A DNA stretch of 64,000 bases, taken from Tetragonia tetragonoides. Taxonomy: Eukaryota; Streptophyta; Magnoliopsida; Caryophyllales; Aizoaceae. Both the position numbers and the translations under genes were made by a program. The stretch is from the NCBI GenBank assembly GCA_038025085.1, contig CM076152.1, forward strand, positions 28,151,501-28,215,500. The letters run 5' to 3'. The notes beneath the pieces were generated by a model, which did not search any database, was not told where the DNA came from, and saw nothing but the letters and a program-made list of their open reading frames with translations. Positions 45,444 to 56,408 of the stretch are shown here, piece by piece (the first letter of the stretch is position 1; each line of letters starts with the position of its first letter).

Positions 45444-45522
45444 CATTGGCATGGCTTTCTCTCTCTAGAATGCTCTCTCCTCTCTCCAGTGCTCGTTAGC
45501 CATTAACGTTGCTCTGAGTTCC

Positions 45523-46937
45523 ATGGGGAAGAAGGACAAAGCCAAGAAAGGAGCTGATAAGAATGGCGATGATGAGGTAAGGACAATGGCACCACCAAGT
45601 CCGACCAAAATTACAAACCCTAGGCAATGTAACAGTAGTGAACGACCCAATCTTGATCGTGTTGTGCGTAATCTCACAAACGAACTGGAAGCCCCTGAAA
45701 TCATGACACCTGAAATGCAGCCGGAAGCGGTACAGCAGTTGGAGATAGCTAGAGAGAAAATTAACTCATGGCTATCAAAGATGAAGGATAGAGCCCAAAC
45801 CCACTTCTCGTGGGAAGATGATGTCGTAGCTTCGGAAGCTGAAAAGCAACAGCAATCATCTAGAATAGGCAATATCTAAGCTTGGGATAATTTGATATAA
45901 CAAAATTAAGAAATGTGGGATTTAAATTGGAATTCATTGAACCAGTAATGCATGAGGGCAAACCAGTTGGGGAAATTAAAATCATGGATATTCAATCGGA
46001 AATTAGCTACTGGAATCAGGCTGTTGTTTGTTATGTTATGGGTTTTAGGCCTCCTATTAATGTTTTCAGTGGATTTTTAAGGAGAATTTGGGCGAATAAG
46101 GGTATGAATAAGATAGCTATGATGAATAATGGGTTGGTCCTAGTGCGATTTGATTCATTGGAACTAAGGGATGCTGTATTGCAAGAGGGGGTTTATCATT
46201 TTGATAATAAGCCTATGATTGTAAGACCATGGTCTGAGAATGTGGATTATGCTAGTGAGGAGCTCACTTCTGTCCCTATATGGGTTAAACTTCCTGGGTT
46301 AGATGGGAAATATTGGAATGCTGTGGGTTTAAGCAAAATCTCAAGCCTCATTGGCATGCCAATGATGGCTGACAAGAACACTGAGCTAAAGGTTGGCATT
46401 GAATATGCTAGAGTGATGATTGAGGTGGAGATAGGTGGTGAATACCCTGATAAAGTGTATTTCAAGAATGAAAGAGGCAACATTGTAGAGCAGGAGGTGG
46501 ATTATGACTGGAAGCCAACTGTTTGCAGCTATTGCAAACAATATGGGCACATTGAGGAGGCCTGCAGAAAGAACAACAAGGTAACTCCTGCCCCTGTAGT
46601 TCAGCCTGCATAGCCTGTTCAGAATGCAAATCCTGTGCAGCCAGTTGCACTCAGAAATCAACAATGGCATAATGCAAGGAGAGGGAGAGGCAGAATGGGG
46701 AATGCCGGGAGGGGAAGAATGGGTGGTGGGAGAGGGATATACAGGCCTAGACCCCAGCCACAGAACATAGCTACACAAGTGCACAACCAATTTCAAAAAC
46801 TGCAAGCAGATGGTGGGGTGCAGGAGGTGCAATTGGCACATGAAGCCACTGAAGAGCCAGAGGTGTTAGAGCAGCTGCATAGTGTGATGTTGTCACAGCA
46901 TGGTATGTCCCCTATATTATCAGATAGTAATGAATAG
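45523..46937 (+). pseudogene. LINE M ORF1, decayed
   Basis: The start is ATG 45523 (MGKKDKAKKGADKNG). A TAA at 45877-45879 and a frameshift near 45890 break the start of the DUF4283-like domain. The rest is open from 45915 (MDIQSEISYWNQAVVCYVMG; VPIWVKLPGLDGKYW) with knuckle CSYCKQYGHIEEAC (about 46524-46565). A TAG at 46611-46613 precedes the RG-rich tail. The end overlaps ORF2 as ATGAATAG, the only departure from ATGGATAG. Confidence 0.88.
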
Positions 46938-49211
46938 AGTCCTTGTTTGGAATGTGAGAGGGCTCAATGGCCCTAATAAGCAAAGAGACATTGCTCTCTT
47001 TTGCAAAAAACATAAATGTGGTTTAGTTGCTTTCCTAGAAACTAAACTTAGACCAGTCAACATTGAAAAATGCAAAAAAAGCTTCATGTCAGGTTGGGAG
47101 TCTTTTATAAACCATGATAAACACCATTTGGGTAGGATTTGGATTAGGTGGCTACCTAATTATTTTCATGTTGATATTATTTTCTCTTCTGCACAAATGG
47201 TTATATGCACAGCATGTCATAGGGAGAGTAAAAAAATAATTTTGTTTAGTGCTGTGTATGGTCTGAATGAGAAGGAAGAGAGGGTGCAGTTGTGGGAGGA
47301 TTTAAGAACCTGTGTAACCAATTGCCAGCTTCCTTGGCTGGTAACTGGTGATTTTAATAATATGAAATCTGGAAATAGGCAGGGGGGAATTCCTATGACT
47401 TATGCTGAAATTCAGGAGTTCATATATTTTCTGAATAATTGTTACCTTACTGAGCTCAGATGGTTTGGATGCAAGTACACTTGGAATAACAGGCATGAGA
47501 AGGGAGGGAGAGTTTATTCCAAAATTTACTGGACTTTTGCAAATAGCAATTGGCTCGAGCAGCTTGATCAATGCATTGTTCAGTACTACCTTGAAGGAGT
47601 ATCAGACCATTCCCCTATGTGTCTTACTCTTTTTCAGAGTAGTGTTAGAAGAAAAACCCCTTTCAGATTTTTTAATATGTGGAGCCTCCACTCTGAGTTC
47701 CAAGCAGTTGTACACCAAGCTTGGAATGTCAGAATACAAGGCACAAAAATGTTCCAGTTATACCATAAAATGAAAAATGTGTGGAGAGGCTTGTTGAAGT
47801 TAAATAGGGATGAATTCAATGATATTCTATCTCAGGCAAATATTGCAAAAGCTAACATGCTTCAAGCTCAAACAAAGGCAAACTGTAATCCTTTGAATGA
47901 GAATTTGCAGCAGTATGAATTGCAGGCTAGGAAAAGATTAAATGAATTGAATTTGGCAGCTGAAACATTCCTCCAGCAGAAGAGTAAAGGGAAATGGATT
48001 CAGCTGGGAGATGGCGATACTCAATACTTCCACTCTATTATGAAGCAAAGAAGGAAACAAAATAGGGTGCTTTTTGTCAAGACACAAGAGGGGGTAGTGC
48101 TTGAGGATCAGAATTTGGTTATTGGGGAATTCCTGCAGTTCTATCAGAATATGTTGGGAGTGACTGGTACTAGAGAGCTGAGTGCAAATCACTGTTTCTT
48201 CTCAGCTGGTCACAAATCGGATATTCAGCAGCAGATGAGGTTGATTGCTCCTGTTACTCTGCAGATGAAGTGAAGAAGGCTATGTTTGATATTGACTGTA
48301 AGAAAAGTCCAGGACCAGATGGATTTGGGTCTGGTTTTTTCAGAGAAGCTTGGCAGGTTGTGGGGGATAAGGTTACTGAAGCGGTGCTGGACTTTTTTGA
48401 TTCTTCTAAAATGCTTAAAGCATTGAATGCTACTAACCTCTGTCTGGTGCAGAAGATATCTGACCCTGAACAGGCTTCTGACTTCAGGCCAATAGCCTGT
48501 TGCAACACAGTTTACAAGTGTATCTCAAAAATCTTGTGCAGTAGACTGGCAAGAGTGTTACTGACCTGGTGTCCATGAATCAAGGAGCTTTTGTGGCTCA
48601 AAGATCTATTGTGCAAAATATCATGATCTATGAGGACTTAATTAAGCATTATAGGAGGAAGCAATCCTCTCCTAGATGCTTGATGAAGATAGATCTAAGA
48701 AAGGCTTATGACATTATTCACTGGGGTTTTATTAAAGAGATGCTACAAGGCTATGGCTTCCCTGTGAAGTTTAGTGGTTGGCTCATGGAGTGTATCCAAA
48801 CTGCAAGTTTCAGTATCAATGTGAATGGTGAAAGTCATGGATATTTTGTGGCTAAGCGTGGTATTAGGCAGGGGGACCATGTGTCTCCCCTAATCTTTGT
48901 GTTGGTGATGGAGTTTTTCTCAAGGATTCTAAAGACTGCTAGCCTGGACTCTGCATTTCAGTGGCATCCTATGTGCAAGGAGCTTGCACTTAACCACCTT
49001 TGTTTTGCAGATGACTTGATGTGCTTCTACAAAGCTGACACTGCCTCTGTGTCTCTTTTGATGGAGAGCCTAAACTATTTTTCTAAGGTAACTAGATTGC
49101 ATGCTAACAAGGAGAAGTCCAATATTTACCTGGTAGGAGTGAACGAAGAACTTAAAAGGGAGCTACTGCAATTATCTGGTTTTAGAGAAGGATCACTACC
49201 TATGAAGTATC
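46930..49211 (+). pseudogene. LINE M ORF2, frameshifted and truncated
   Basis: ATG 46930 gives MNRVLVWNVRGLNGPNKQ. The endonuclease is open; the metal-site segment reads TGDFNNMKSGNRQ, about three residues shorter than relatives, and KIYWTFAN replaces KIDWVFAN, so a catalytic-region Asp is lost. Frameshifts near 48262 and 48560 split the RT (KKSPGPDGFGSGFF; KIDLRKAYDIIHW; KRGIRQGDHVSPL; LCFADDL at about 49000). It ends at the breakpoint at 49211. Confidence 0.9.
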
Positions 49212-49857
49212 GAGGCTAAGGCCCTACGGCGTATCGAAGAACAAGACATCAGGAAGTTCATCTGGGAGAATGTAATCACCCGCTTTGGAGTTCCTAGGGG
49301 TATTATATTCGACAACGGTCCACAGTTTGACAACCCAGGGTTGAAAACATACCTGTCAGACTTGGGCATAAAGGCCCGATTCACAGCTGTGGCCAAACCT
49401 CAGTCGAATGGTCAGGCTGAGGCAGCCAACAAGATCATCCTCAATGGTCTGAAGCGCAAACTCGAAGCAGCCAAAGGGCTCTGGGAGGAAAGATTGTATG
49501 AAGTCCTCTGGTCAATCAGAACAACTGCTAAAAATACCATGGGGGAAACTCCTTTCAGTCTGGTCTACGGGTCAGAGGATGTCCTACCAATAGAGCTGGT
49601 CACCCCATCTCCTCGTGTAATCTTCTACGATCCTAAAGAAAATGATTGGCAATTGAGATTCAACCTCGACTTACTACCAGAAACGAGAGGAGATACCCTC
49701 CTACGAATGGAAATAGCTAAAAATCAGTTGATACGGCATTTCAATACGAGGGTAAAGGGGAAACATATGGTGGCAGGCGACCTGGTACTCCGCAAGACAG
49801 AGAGTACGGGAAAACAGTCTGAACAAGGGAAGCTGACTGCTAACTGGGAAGGACCCT
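49212..49857 (+). pseudogene. Tat-like Ty3/gypsy integrase, first part
   Basis: The frame begins at the breakpoint with EAKALRRIEEQDIRKFIW and continues through FGVPRGIIFDNGPQFD, KPQSNGQAEAANKIIL and LYEVLWSIRTTAKNTMGETP, typical of the Tat branch. Everything upstream (gag to the integrase finger) is missing. It is interrupted at ..NWEGP by the Athila-like element; the last five bases ACCCT (49853-49857) are duplicated at 55151-55155. Confidence 0.92.
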
Positions 49858-51036
49858 TGTTGAGCCTAAAAATATACATTTTTATACCCTTTATACTCTA
49901 GTTTTTGTTCATAAATAATTGTAAGGTTAGTACTTTGATCTCGATTTGTCTTGTTTTACAGGGAAGTGCAAGATAGGAAAAATTATTGTTGACTTGACTA
50001 GAAAAGACAAAATTGCAAAAGCTTGGCATAGAGTGAGACAATGAGCAAGTGATTACACACCCAAGCAAATCAGTCCACTAGATGGACTACTTTGGAATTT
50101 AAAGAGCAAGCAGATTTGGTGACCAAGGACACGTAACAGCCATGCGTGTTCCGCCTTTTCTCTACAAGACAAACAACAGCAACTTTCTCTCTCTACCCAG
50201 AAGTCCATTAAACCATTCTTCCCTATCACGCTAACCCCTTGATTAATTTGTCCTAAATTGAATTATTTTGGGCTGAATTTCGAGTTGGTGAAATTGAAGA
50301 GAAGAAGCAAAGGAAAATAGATGTTGGGCTTTGACCTGACGAATCAATTGGAAGACAAAGACTCGACTCGGCAGCGTGAGATGGAAAACCGAAAGCTGGG
50401 GTTTATGGCAAGTACCTATATAAGGCGAAGCAATCGAGATTCAAGGGTACGCCGTTAGTTTACAGTTTAATTAGGGTTTAATTATTGAATTAGTTTAGCT
50501 TTCAATTCAATTGTTTCAATTTCCCTTGTTCTTCAATACAGATACAATTAGCTAGTTTATTAGGATTACTAAGTTTGGTTCAAATTGTTCGTCAAATTGC
50601 ATTTTGGTTCGGAATCCTGTTCTAGCACTCAGTTGATTTAGTTCAGTTGTTTGGAGCGAATGGGTGATTTCTTTCCTTTACTCTGTCAATTTCAATTACA
50701 GATTTTTGCTAATTTTATTAGTTGTGATTTGTTCCCAGTACTCTAATATGTTTTCTGTTCAGTATTTCATTGAGTTCTAGTAGTGATAGATTATTAAAGT
50801 TTCAATCTTTGGTAATAGTTAGTTTAATTTGTTTTGCTTTTACTGTTATCTTGGTAGTGGCACTAGTAGTTATTCGTGCAATCTCAGTACTCTCTGTTTA
50901 CTGCGTAGCTTAGTAGTAGTAGTGTTTGGTCTTTAACAAGTGAATTAATAACATACCAACATCCTCGTGGGATCGACCCGTACTTGCATATGCTAGCTAC
51001 AACTACACCGTGCACTTGCGGTATTTTAACTCAACA
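49858..51036 (+). repeat. 5' LTR of the Athila-like element
   Basis: The likely promoter is CTATATAAGG (50416-50425). Downstream lies a pyrimidine- and T-rich leader. Confidence 0.93.
50416..50425 (+). promoter_or_regulatory. LTR TATA box
   Basis: CTATATAAGG in the middle of the 5' LTR; the same box is at about 54530-54539 in the 3' LTR. Confidence 0.65.
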
Positions 51037-52183
51037 AGTTTTTGGCGCCATTGCCATACTTTCATTTTGTCATGACCAGGCATGTGGAGGGCATTTTAGT
51101 GGTAAGAAAACAGCGGCCAAAGTCCTCCAAAGTGGGTTCTATTGGCCGACATTGTTTAAAGATGCAAATGTTTACTGTAAGAGTTGTCCTCGCTGTCAAC
51201 AAATGGGTAAGATCGGTCGTAGAGATATGATGCCTCTCCATCCTATTATTATTGTTGAAATCTTTGATGTTTGGGGAATAGATTTTATGGGACCATTTCC
51301 TGTTTCTTATGGGAATGAGTATATTCTGCTTGCTGTCGATTACTTGTCTAAGTGGGTCGAAGCAAAACCTTGTCAAACTAATGATGCTAAGGTTGTGGTT
51401 AAAGTTTTGAAAGAAAATATTTTCTCTCGTTTTGGTATGCCTAGAGCTATTATTAGTGATAGAGGTACTCACTTTGACAATAGTGTGTTTGACGCTTTGT
51501 TGGAAAAGTACTCTATAACACACAGGCTGGCTACCCCTTATCACCCACAGACTAGTGGTCAGGTTGAGGTGTCAAATAGACAGATTAAACAAATTTTGGA
51601 AAAAACAGTGCACAAGAATAGGAAGGATTGGTCACAGAAACTTTCTGATGCTCTGTGGGCATACAGAACAGCTTTCAAAACCCCCTTAGGCATGTCACCT
51701 TATAGAGTTGTATTTGGAAAGCCCTGTCACCTCCCTGTAGAACTTGAACATCGAGCTATGGGGGCTATTAAGATGTTGAATTTTGATCTGAATGATGCAG
51801 GACCAGCAAGAAAACTACAGTTAAGTGAGTTAGAGGAGATACGAAATGAAGCTTATGAGAAATCGAAAATACATAAAGAAAGAGCAAAGTTGTTTCATGA
51901 CAAACATATCGTTCGGAAAACCTTTGAACCTGGACAGAAAGTTTTATTATATGATTCTCACTTACACTTGTTTCCTGGTAAACTAAAATCTCGCTGGACA
52001 GGGCCTTTTGTTGTGTTACAGGTTTATCCGCATGGTGCTGTGCAGATAACAGACCCCGAGCAGGGAACTAGCTTCAAGGTGAATGGGCATCGACTTAAAC
52101 CATTTTTAGAGCAAGGAACCTGCAACTCTGACATTGAGGAAGTGGACTGTTTGATACTCTATGAGCCTCAATACAATGACTAG
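50984..52183 (+). CDS. Athila-like integrase, intact frame opening in the LTR
   Basis: A 399-codon frame begins at an ATG inside the 5' LTR, crosses the PBS and enters integrase at about 51066. It shows the end of the zinc finger ([13 protein letters not shown]), the core ([49 protein letters not shown]) and the C-terminal domain ([22 protein letters not shown]), ending TAG 52183. The three acidic core positions (the D of IDFMGP, the D of SDRGTHF and the E of GQVEVSN) are visible. Whether the LTR ATG is used is unknown; the N-terminal 28 or so residues are not integrase. Confidence 0.88.
   Translation: MHMLATTTPCTCGILTQQVFGAIAILSFCHDQACGGHFSGKKTAAKVLQSGFYWPTLFKDANVYCKSCPRCQQMGKIGRRDMMPLHPIIIVEIFDVWGIDFMGPFPVSYGNEYILLAVDYLSKWVEAKPCQTNDAKVVVKVLKENIFSRFGMPRAIISDRGTHFDNSVFDALLEKYSITHRLATPYHPQTSGQVEVSNRQIKQILEKTVHKNRKDWSQKLSDALWAYRTAFKTPLGMSPYRVVFGKPCHLPVELEHRAMGAIKMLNFDLNDAGPARKLQLSELEEIRNEAYEKSKIHKERAKLFHDKHIVRKTFEPGQKVLLYDSHLHLFPGKLKSRWTGPFVVLQVYPHGAVQITDPEQGTSFKVNGHRLKPFLEQGTCNSDIEEVDCLILYEPQYND
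51041..51055 (+). other. Primer-binding site remnant, Athila type
   Basis: TTTGGCGCCATTGCC starts 4 nt after the LTR and resembles the TGGCGCCGTTGCC site of Athila elements. Homology to usual leader sequence ends here, so the internal deletion probably starts at or just after this site. Confidence 0.7.
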
Positions 52184-52401
52184 ATCAGAAGCAAAAAGGC
52201 TTGGATACACTCAGTATTCGACCCGGTACTCTCGTTCTTTTCTCTATTTCGTTTTCTTCTTCCTTGTCTGAATCTGTTTTGCAACTTCCTTGTCTGCAAT
52301 GTGGACATTGCCAAGTTTAAGTGTGGGGGGAGAAGAATTTGTGTGTTTGATTTATTTATTTATTTATTATTATTTTTTTTTTTTTACTGCTTGCGTGTGT
52401 C

Positions 52402-52449
<48 letters not shown>

Positions 52450-53957
52450 CAAAATTAGGAGTTTTTCATTCTTTAAAGACTTATAAAATGATTGAATTAG
52501 TTGACTGACTACTTGCGATTAACTAGTATAGTCATGATCATTGATGTAAGAGTGACTTTCTCTTGGTGGACACATATATAACTAGTGAGATTTTGAGCCT
52601 TTAGACTGAAGCATCCATATCAGTCTCACTATATTCTTTCATGTGTGATATTCTTCCATGATTTTGTTTCTCTAGAATTTGTATTGATTCTGTTTTGAAG
52701 CCACATTGACACATGCATGCATATGAAAATGACAAAGGCATTCTTTCATATATATTGTGAGCTACATTAACCAAATAGCCTACCATTGCGATAATATTTC
52801 TGTTTGATTAACCCCTTTGAGCTTTATTGGCCATTTCTTTTCTTATAAGCCACATTACAAGCTAATATTTATCCCAAACACATTATCTTCACCTAGCCTT
52901 AGGACTAGTGGAGCTTTTTGATCATTAGCTTGAAAGGATGTTAAAGAATAGGTGTGGAGGTGTTCTGTGTGGTTGGCTATTGTTTGAAAAAAAAAAAAAA
53001 TAGAGAAGATGGAACACATTGTAATTCTCTTTTCTTTTTGTTCCACTAGTATAATATGTCTTGAAAAAAAAAAGAAAAAGAGAAGAAGCTGAAAACAGGA
53101 GAAAATGTTCTGTGTAAAGAAGTACTAAAGTTGTAATTTAATTTCCTCCTAGAGTAAAGAGGGATGGAGAATGTATTAATGATGATCAGTTTCTGCTGAG
53201 GTAATCGTCATCTTAATCTCTGTTTTAGAATTCCTTGGCTTCACTAGATAAAAAAGGGGTGATAGTTCAATGTTTGGAAGATTTTTGGAGTTTGGGGTAG
53301 AGTTTTGAGTGTCTATTTTTGAGGTCCATCTTTGGTTCTGATTCAAATTGCTCCGCTAGTTCCACGGCTTTTAAGCTAAATTCCCAAATATTGTCCCACC
53401 TTTACCTTAAGCCTCATTACAACCCTTATAAAGACCTTTTGATTTGTATCATGCATTGTGATCCCAGTGGTGGAGAATTAGAAGATTTGCAAGCCTATGG
53501 TAGAACTTTTTCACTGGAATGAATTTTTGAGTGAAACACATCCCTTATCAAACACATGAGTGTTAGAGTGGTACAATACTCCTTGTGAGAGTCCACCAAG
53601 TGTATTTGTTCTACCTTCTCAATGATTTTTGCTTGCTAATTAATCGGGAGTTTGTTTGAGTATCTTCGTTCATGAAGTGTTATGAGTTTTGAAAAGATTG
53701 TTTCACTCTCTAAGTTAACGTCAAGATTTTTGTTTGGTTAGTTAGTCTCTTTGTTTTAGTATGCTGGATTTTGTGGGTATATCTTCTGTAAACCCTCACG
53801 AGACCTTACTCATCCACTAGGGAAACCTAGGGGTTTAAAGGGCTTGTTGCACATGCTAAGTGCGATCGCGATTCCTGCGAAAGTGAGTTAGGATTTTTAT
53901 TTCTTGTTTTTTAATTATTAGCTAGTAGTCATTTTTACTCGAGACGAGCAAACGCTT
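52184..53957 (+). other. Noncoding 3' interior of the Athila-like element
   Basis: This is about 1.8 kb without a credible frame. It includes AGTTTAAGTGTGGGGGG (52315-52331), which resembles the PPT at 53958, a T-rich tract and a 42-nt A-run (52406-52447). In complete Athila elements an extra (env-like) frame can lie here; I see none. Confidence 0.75.
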
Positions 53958-53971
53958 AGTGTGGGGGTATT
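53958..53971 (+). other. Polypurine tract of the Athila-like element
   Basis: AGTGTGGGGGTATT immediately precedes the 3' LTR. Confidence 0.8.
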
Positions 53972-55150
53972 TGTTGAGCCTAAAAATATACATTTTTATA
54001 CCCTTTATACTCTAGTTTTTGTTCATAAATAATTGTAAGGTTAGTACTTTGATCTCGATTTGTCTTGTTTTACAGGGAAGTGCAAGATAGGAAAAATTAT
54101 TGTTGACTTGACTAGAAAAGACAAAAATGCAAAAGCTTGGCATAGAGTGAGACAATGAGCAAGTGATTACACACCCAAGCAAATCAGTCCACTAGATGGA
54201 CTACTTTGGAATTTAAAGAGCAAGCAGATTTGGTGACCAAGGACACGTAACAGCCATGCGTGTTCCGCCTTTTCTCTACAAGACAAACAGCAGCAACTTT
54301 GTCTCTCTACCCAGAAGCCCATTAAACCATTCTTCCCTATCACGCTAACCCCTTGATTAATTTGTCCTAAATTGAATTATTTTGGGCTGAATTTCGAGTT
54401 GGTGAAATTGAAGAGAAGAAGCAAAGGAAAATAGATGTTGGGCTTGGACCTGACGAATCAATTGGAAGACAAAGACTCGACTCGGCAGCGTGAGATGGAA
54501 AACCGAAAGCTGGGGTTTATGGCAAGTACCTATATAAGGCGAAGCAATCGAGATTCAAGGGTACGCCGTTAGTTTACAGTTTAATTAGGGTTTAATTATT
54601 GAATTAGTTTAGCTTTCAATTCAATTGTTTCAATTTCCCTTGTTCTTCAATACAGATACAATTAGCTAGTTTATTAGGATTACTAAGTTTGGTTCAAATT
54701 GTTCGTCAAATTGCGTTTTGGTTCGGAATCCTGTTCTAGCACTCAGTTGATTTAGTTCAGTTGTTTGGAGCGAATGGGTGATTTCTTTCCTTTACTATGT
54801 CAATTTCAATTACAGATTTTTGCTAATTTTATTAGTTGTGATTTGTTCCCAGTACTCTAATATGTTTTCTGTTCAGTATTTCATTGAGTTCTAGTAGTGA
54901 TAGATTATTAAAGTTTCAATCTTTGGTAATAGTTAGTTTAATTTGTTTTGCTTTTACTGTTATCTTGGTAGTGGCACTAGTAGTTATTCGTGCAATCTCA
55001 GTACTCTCTGTTTACTGCGTAGCTTAGTAGTAGTAGTGTTTGGTCTTTAACAAGTGAATTAATAACATACCAACATCCTCGTGGGATCGACCCGTACTTG
55101 CATATGCTAGCTACAACTACACCGTGCACTTGCGGTATTTTAACTCAACA
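53972..55150 (+). repeat. 3' LTR of the Athila-like element
   Basis: It is 1179 bp, about 99.4% identical to the 5' LTR by eye, and is followed by the ACCCT duplication. Confidence 0.93.
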
Positions 55151-55265
55151 ACCCTATAAGATTACAGGGGTCATTCAACCAGGCACGTATCGACTGGAAA
55201 ACATGAGTGGAATCCCACTACCCAGAGCATGGAACCTCAACAACTTGAGAAAATTTCATATCTGA
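55151..55265 (+). pseudogene. Tat-like integrase, C-terminal end after the Athila insertion
   Basis: Removing one ACCCT, the frame resumes as GP-YKITGVIQPGTYRLENM and ends at TGA 55263-55265 after NLRKFHI, the normal end of Tat integrases. This shows the Athila-like element inserted into an already present Tat fragment. Confidence 0.92.
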
Positions 55266-56200
55266 CGTGGATGGTTTCGCTCTCTCATAAACCTGAAACA
55301 AAATGGGTTGGCGAACTCCAGAGAAAATCGACCCTAGGGTTCACAAATCCCTTAAAAAATTGTGTATCCTCTTTTAGGGTTCACAAATCCCTTAAAAATT
55401 GTCTATCCTCTTTTAAGGTTCACAAATCCCTTAAAAAATTGACTATCTTTTTTGTTTTCTAGGGTTCACAAATCCCTGCAAAAATTGTCTGCTAAGTCAA
55501 AGAGTTTCTGGCAATCCCACCAAAATTGTCCAAATTGTAAAGGGTTAGGTGATCCCTGCAAAAATCAACCTCTGTAACGGGTGAGGACCCTCACAATACC
55601 TCTATCAATGACAATCGGGTGGGAACCCTACAACATCTTCTATCAATACTTCTCAGAAAGCTCTTTAATCGAGACAATCGATATCAATTAACCAGCGAGT
55701 TCGGGGGCATACACACGTGTGTTTTGACTTCACAACATGCTCGCAGATTAATCGATCCTACAATACTCGAAGATTGGACACGTAACAGGGGGCAAGATAT
55801 CTGATGTTTTGATAACCCTATTCTAAATTGTTACGCGCCTAACCATTGAACATCGGGCTAAGTAGGTCCAACGACCCAAAAACGCTATACATTGGACTAA
55901 AGTGATCACTCCTACGATCATTAAGGTCTTACAAGGTCCAAACGACCTAAAACTTAATTGCGGGCAAACTAGGCCCACGAAGCCTAAGGCCTTTACATGA
56001 GCTTTACGTCTCATGCACAAGACACTACTACTTTGAGATTAAGACTTAAGATCTTATGACCCTCCTCAACCGGCCAAACGCCTACGAAAATCGGGCTAGA
56101 ACAGGTTCAGCTAACCTAAACGCCTTACAGGACTAAAACGTCTTACAAAATGTGAGGGTCGATTGGCCAAGCCAAGACCTTAGCAAAGAAAGGACAGTTC
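55266..56200 (+). other. Post-integrase spacer of the Tat-like element
   Basis: No convincing gene is seen. It contains the short tandem repeat at 55336-55490 and stretches rich in CCTACGA/CTTACA. In Tat elements a long region between pol and the 3' LTR is usual. Confidence 0.6.
55336..55490 (+). repeat. Short tandem repeat, four copies of about 40 bp
   Basis: GGGTTCACAAATCCC followed by TTAAAAAATTG and TATCCTCTTTT recurs from 55336, 55376, 55415 and 55461, with period 39-46 bp and small differences between copies. Confidence 0.85.
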
Positions 56201-56408
56201 TGAAAATAAAATAGTTATGAAAGACAAAAAGAGCATAGCAAAAGACCAATTTCATTCAGTTGATGGTCGAACCAATATTTATAAGCCTCTTTGGGCCAAA
56301 AAGTTACAAACCCCAATAGGCCACAAAAAGAAAGAAAGCATATCAAGGGGCAAATCCCGAAGGACCACCCTCGGCAAGACGAAGACTGTGCTCCTGGAAA
56401 AATGAATG

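Larger units (their letters stand above)
45454..49211 (+). mobile_element. LINE copy M, 3'-truncated by a breakpoint
   Basis: M follows CATTGGCATG (45444-45453). It has the TTTCTCTCTCTAGAATGCTC leader, ORF1 and ORF2, and stops inside ORF2 at MKYLGVP (ATGAAGTATC|GAGGC), where Tat-like integrase sequence begins. It has no 3' UTR or poly(A), so this end is a rearrangement and not an insertion end. Confidence 0.9.
49858..55150 (+). mobile_element. Athila-like Ty3/gypsy element, internally deleted and young
   Basis: The identical-length LTRs (49858-51036 and 53972-55150; 1179 bp each) start TGTTGAGCC and end CTCAACA. The flanking 5-bp duplication is ACCCT. By eye the LTRs differ at about 7 positions (0.6%). 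The interior keeps the PBS, the integrase, a long noncoding stretch and the PPT; gag, protease, RT and RNase H are gone. It should be mobile only with help from a complete relative. Confidence 0.95.

Noticed and set aside
1..49211. Tandem segmental duplication of a LINE-satellite unit as the origin of the array
   Set aside because: Copies differ in 5' truncation, subfamily, poly(A) length and 3' UTR deletions, and two carry private target variants on both sides. Some pairs (I and L, C and F) are very similar, so limited duplication is not excluded, but it does not explain the whole.
52290..52508. Frames with poly-Lys around 52400
   Set aside because: They are only translations of the A-run.
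52184..53957. An env-like gene in the Athila-like element
   Set aside because: No frame longer than about 70 codons and no signal peptide or membrane segment is visible.
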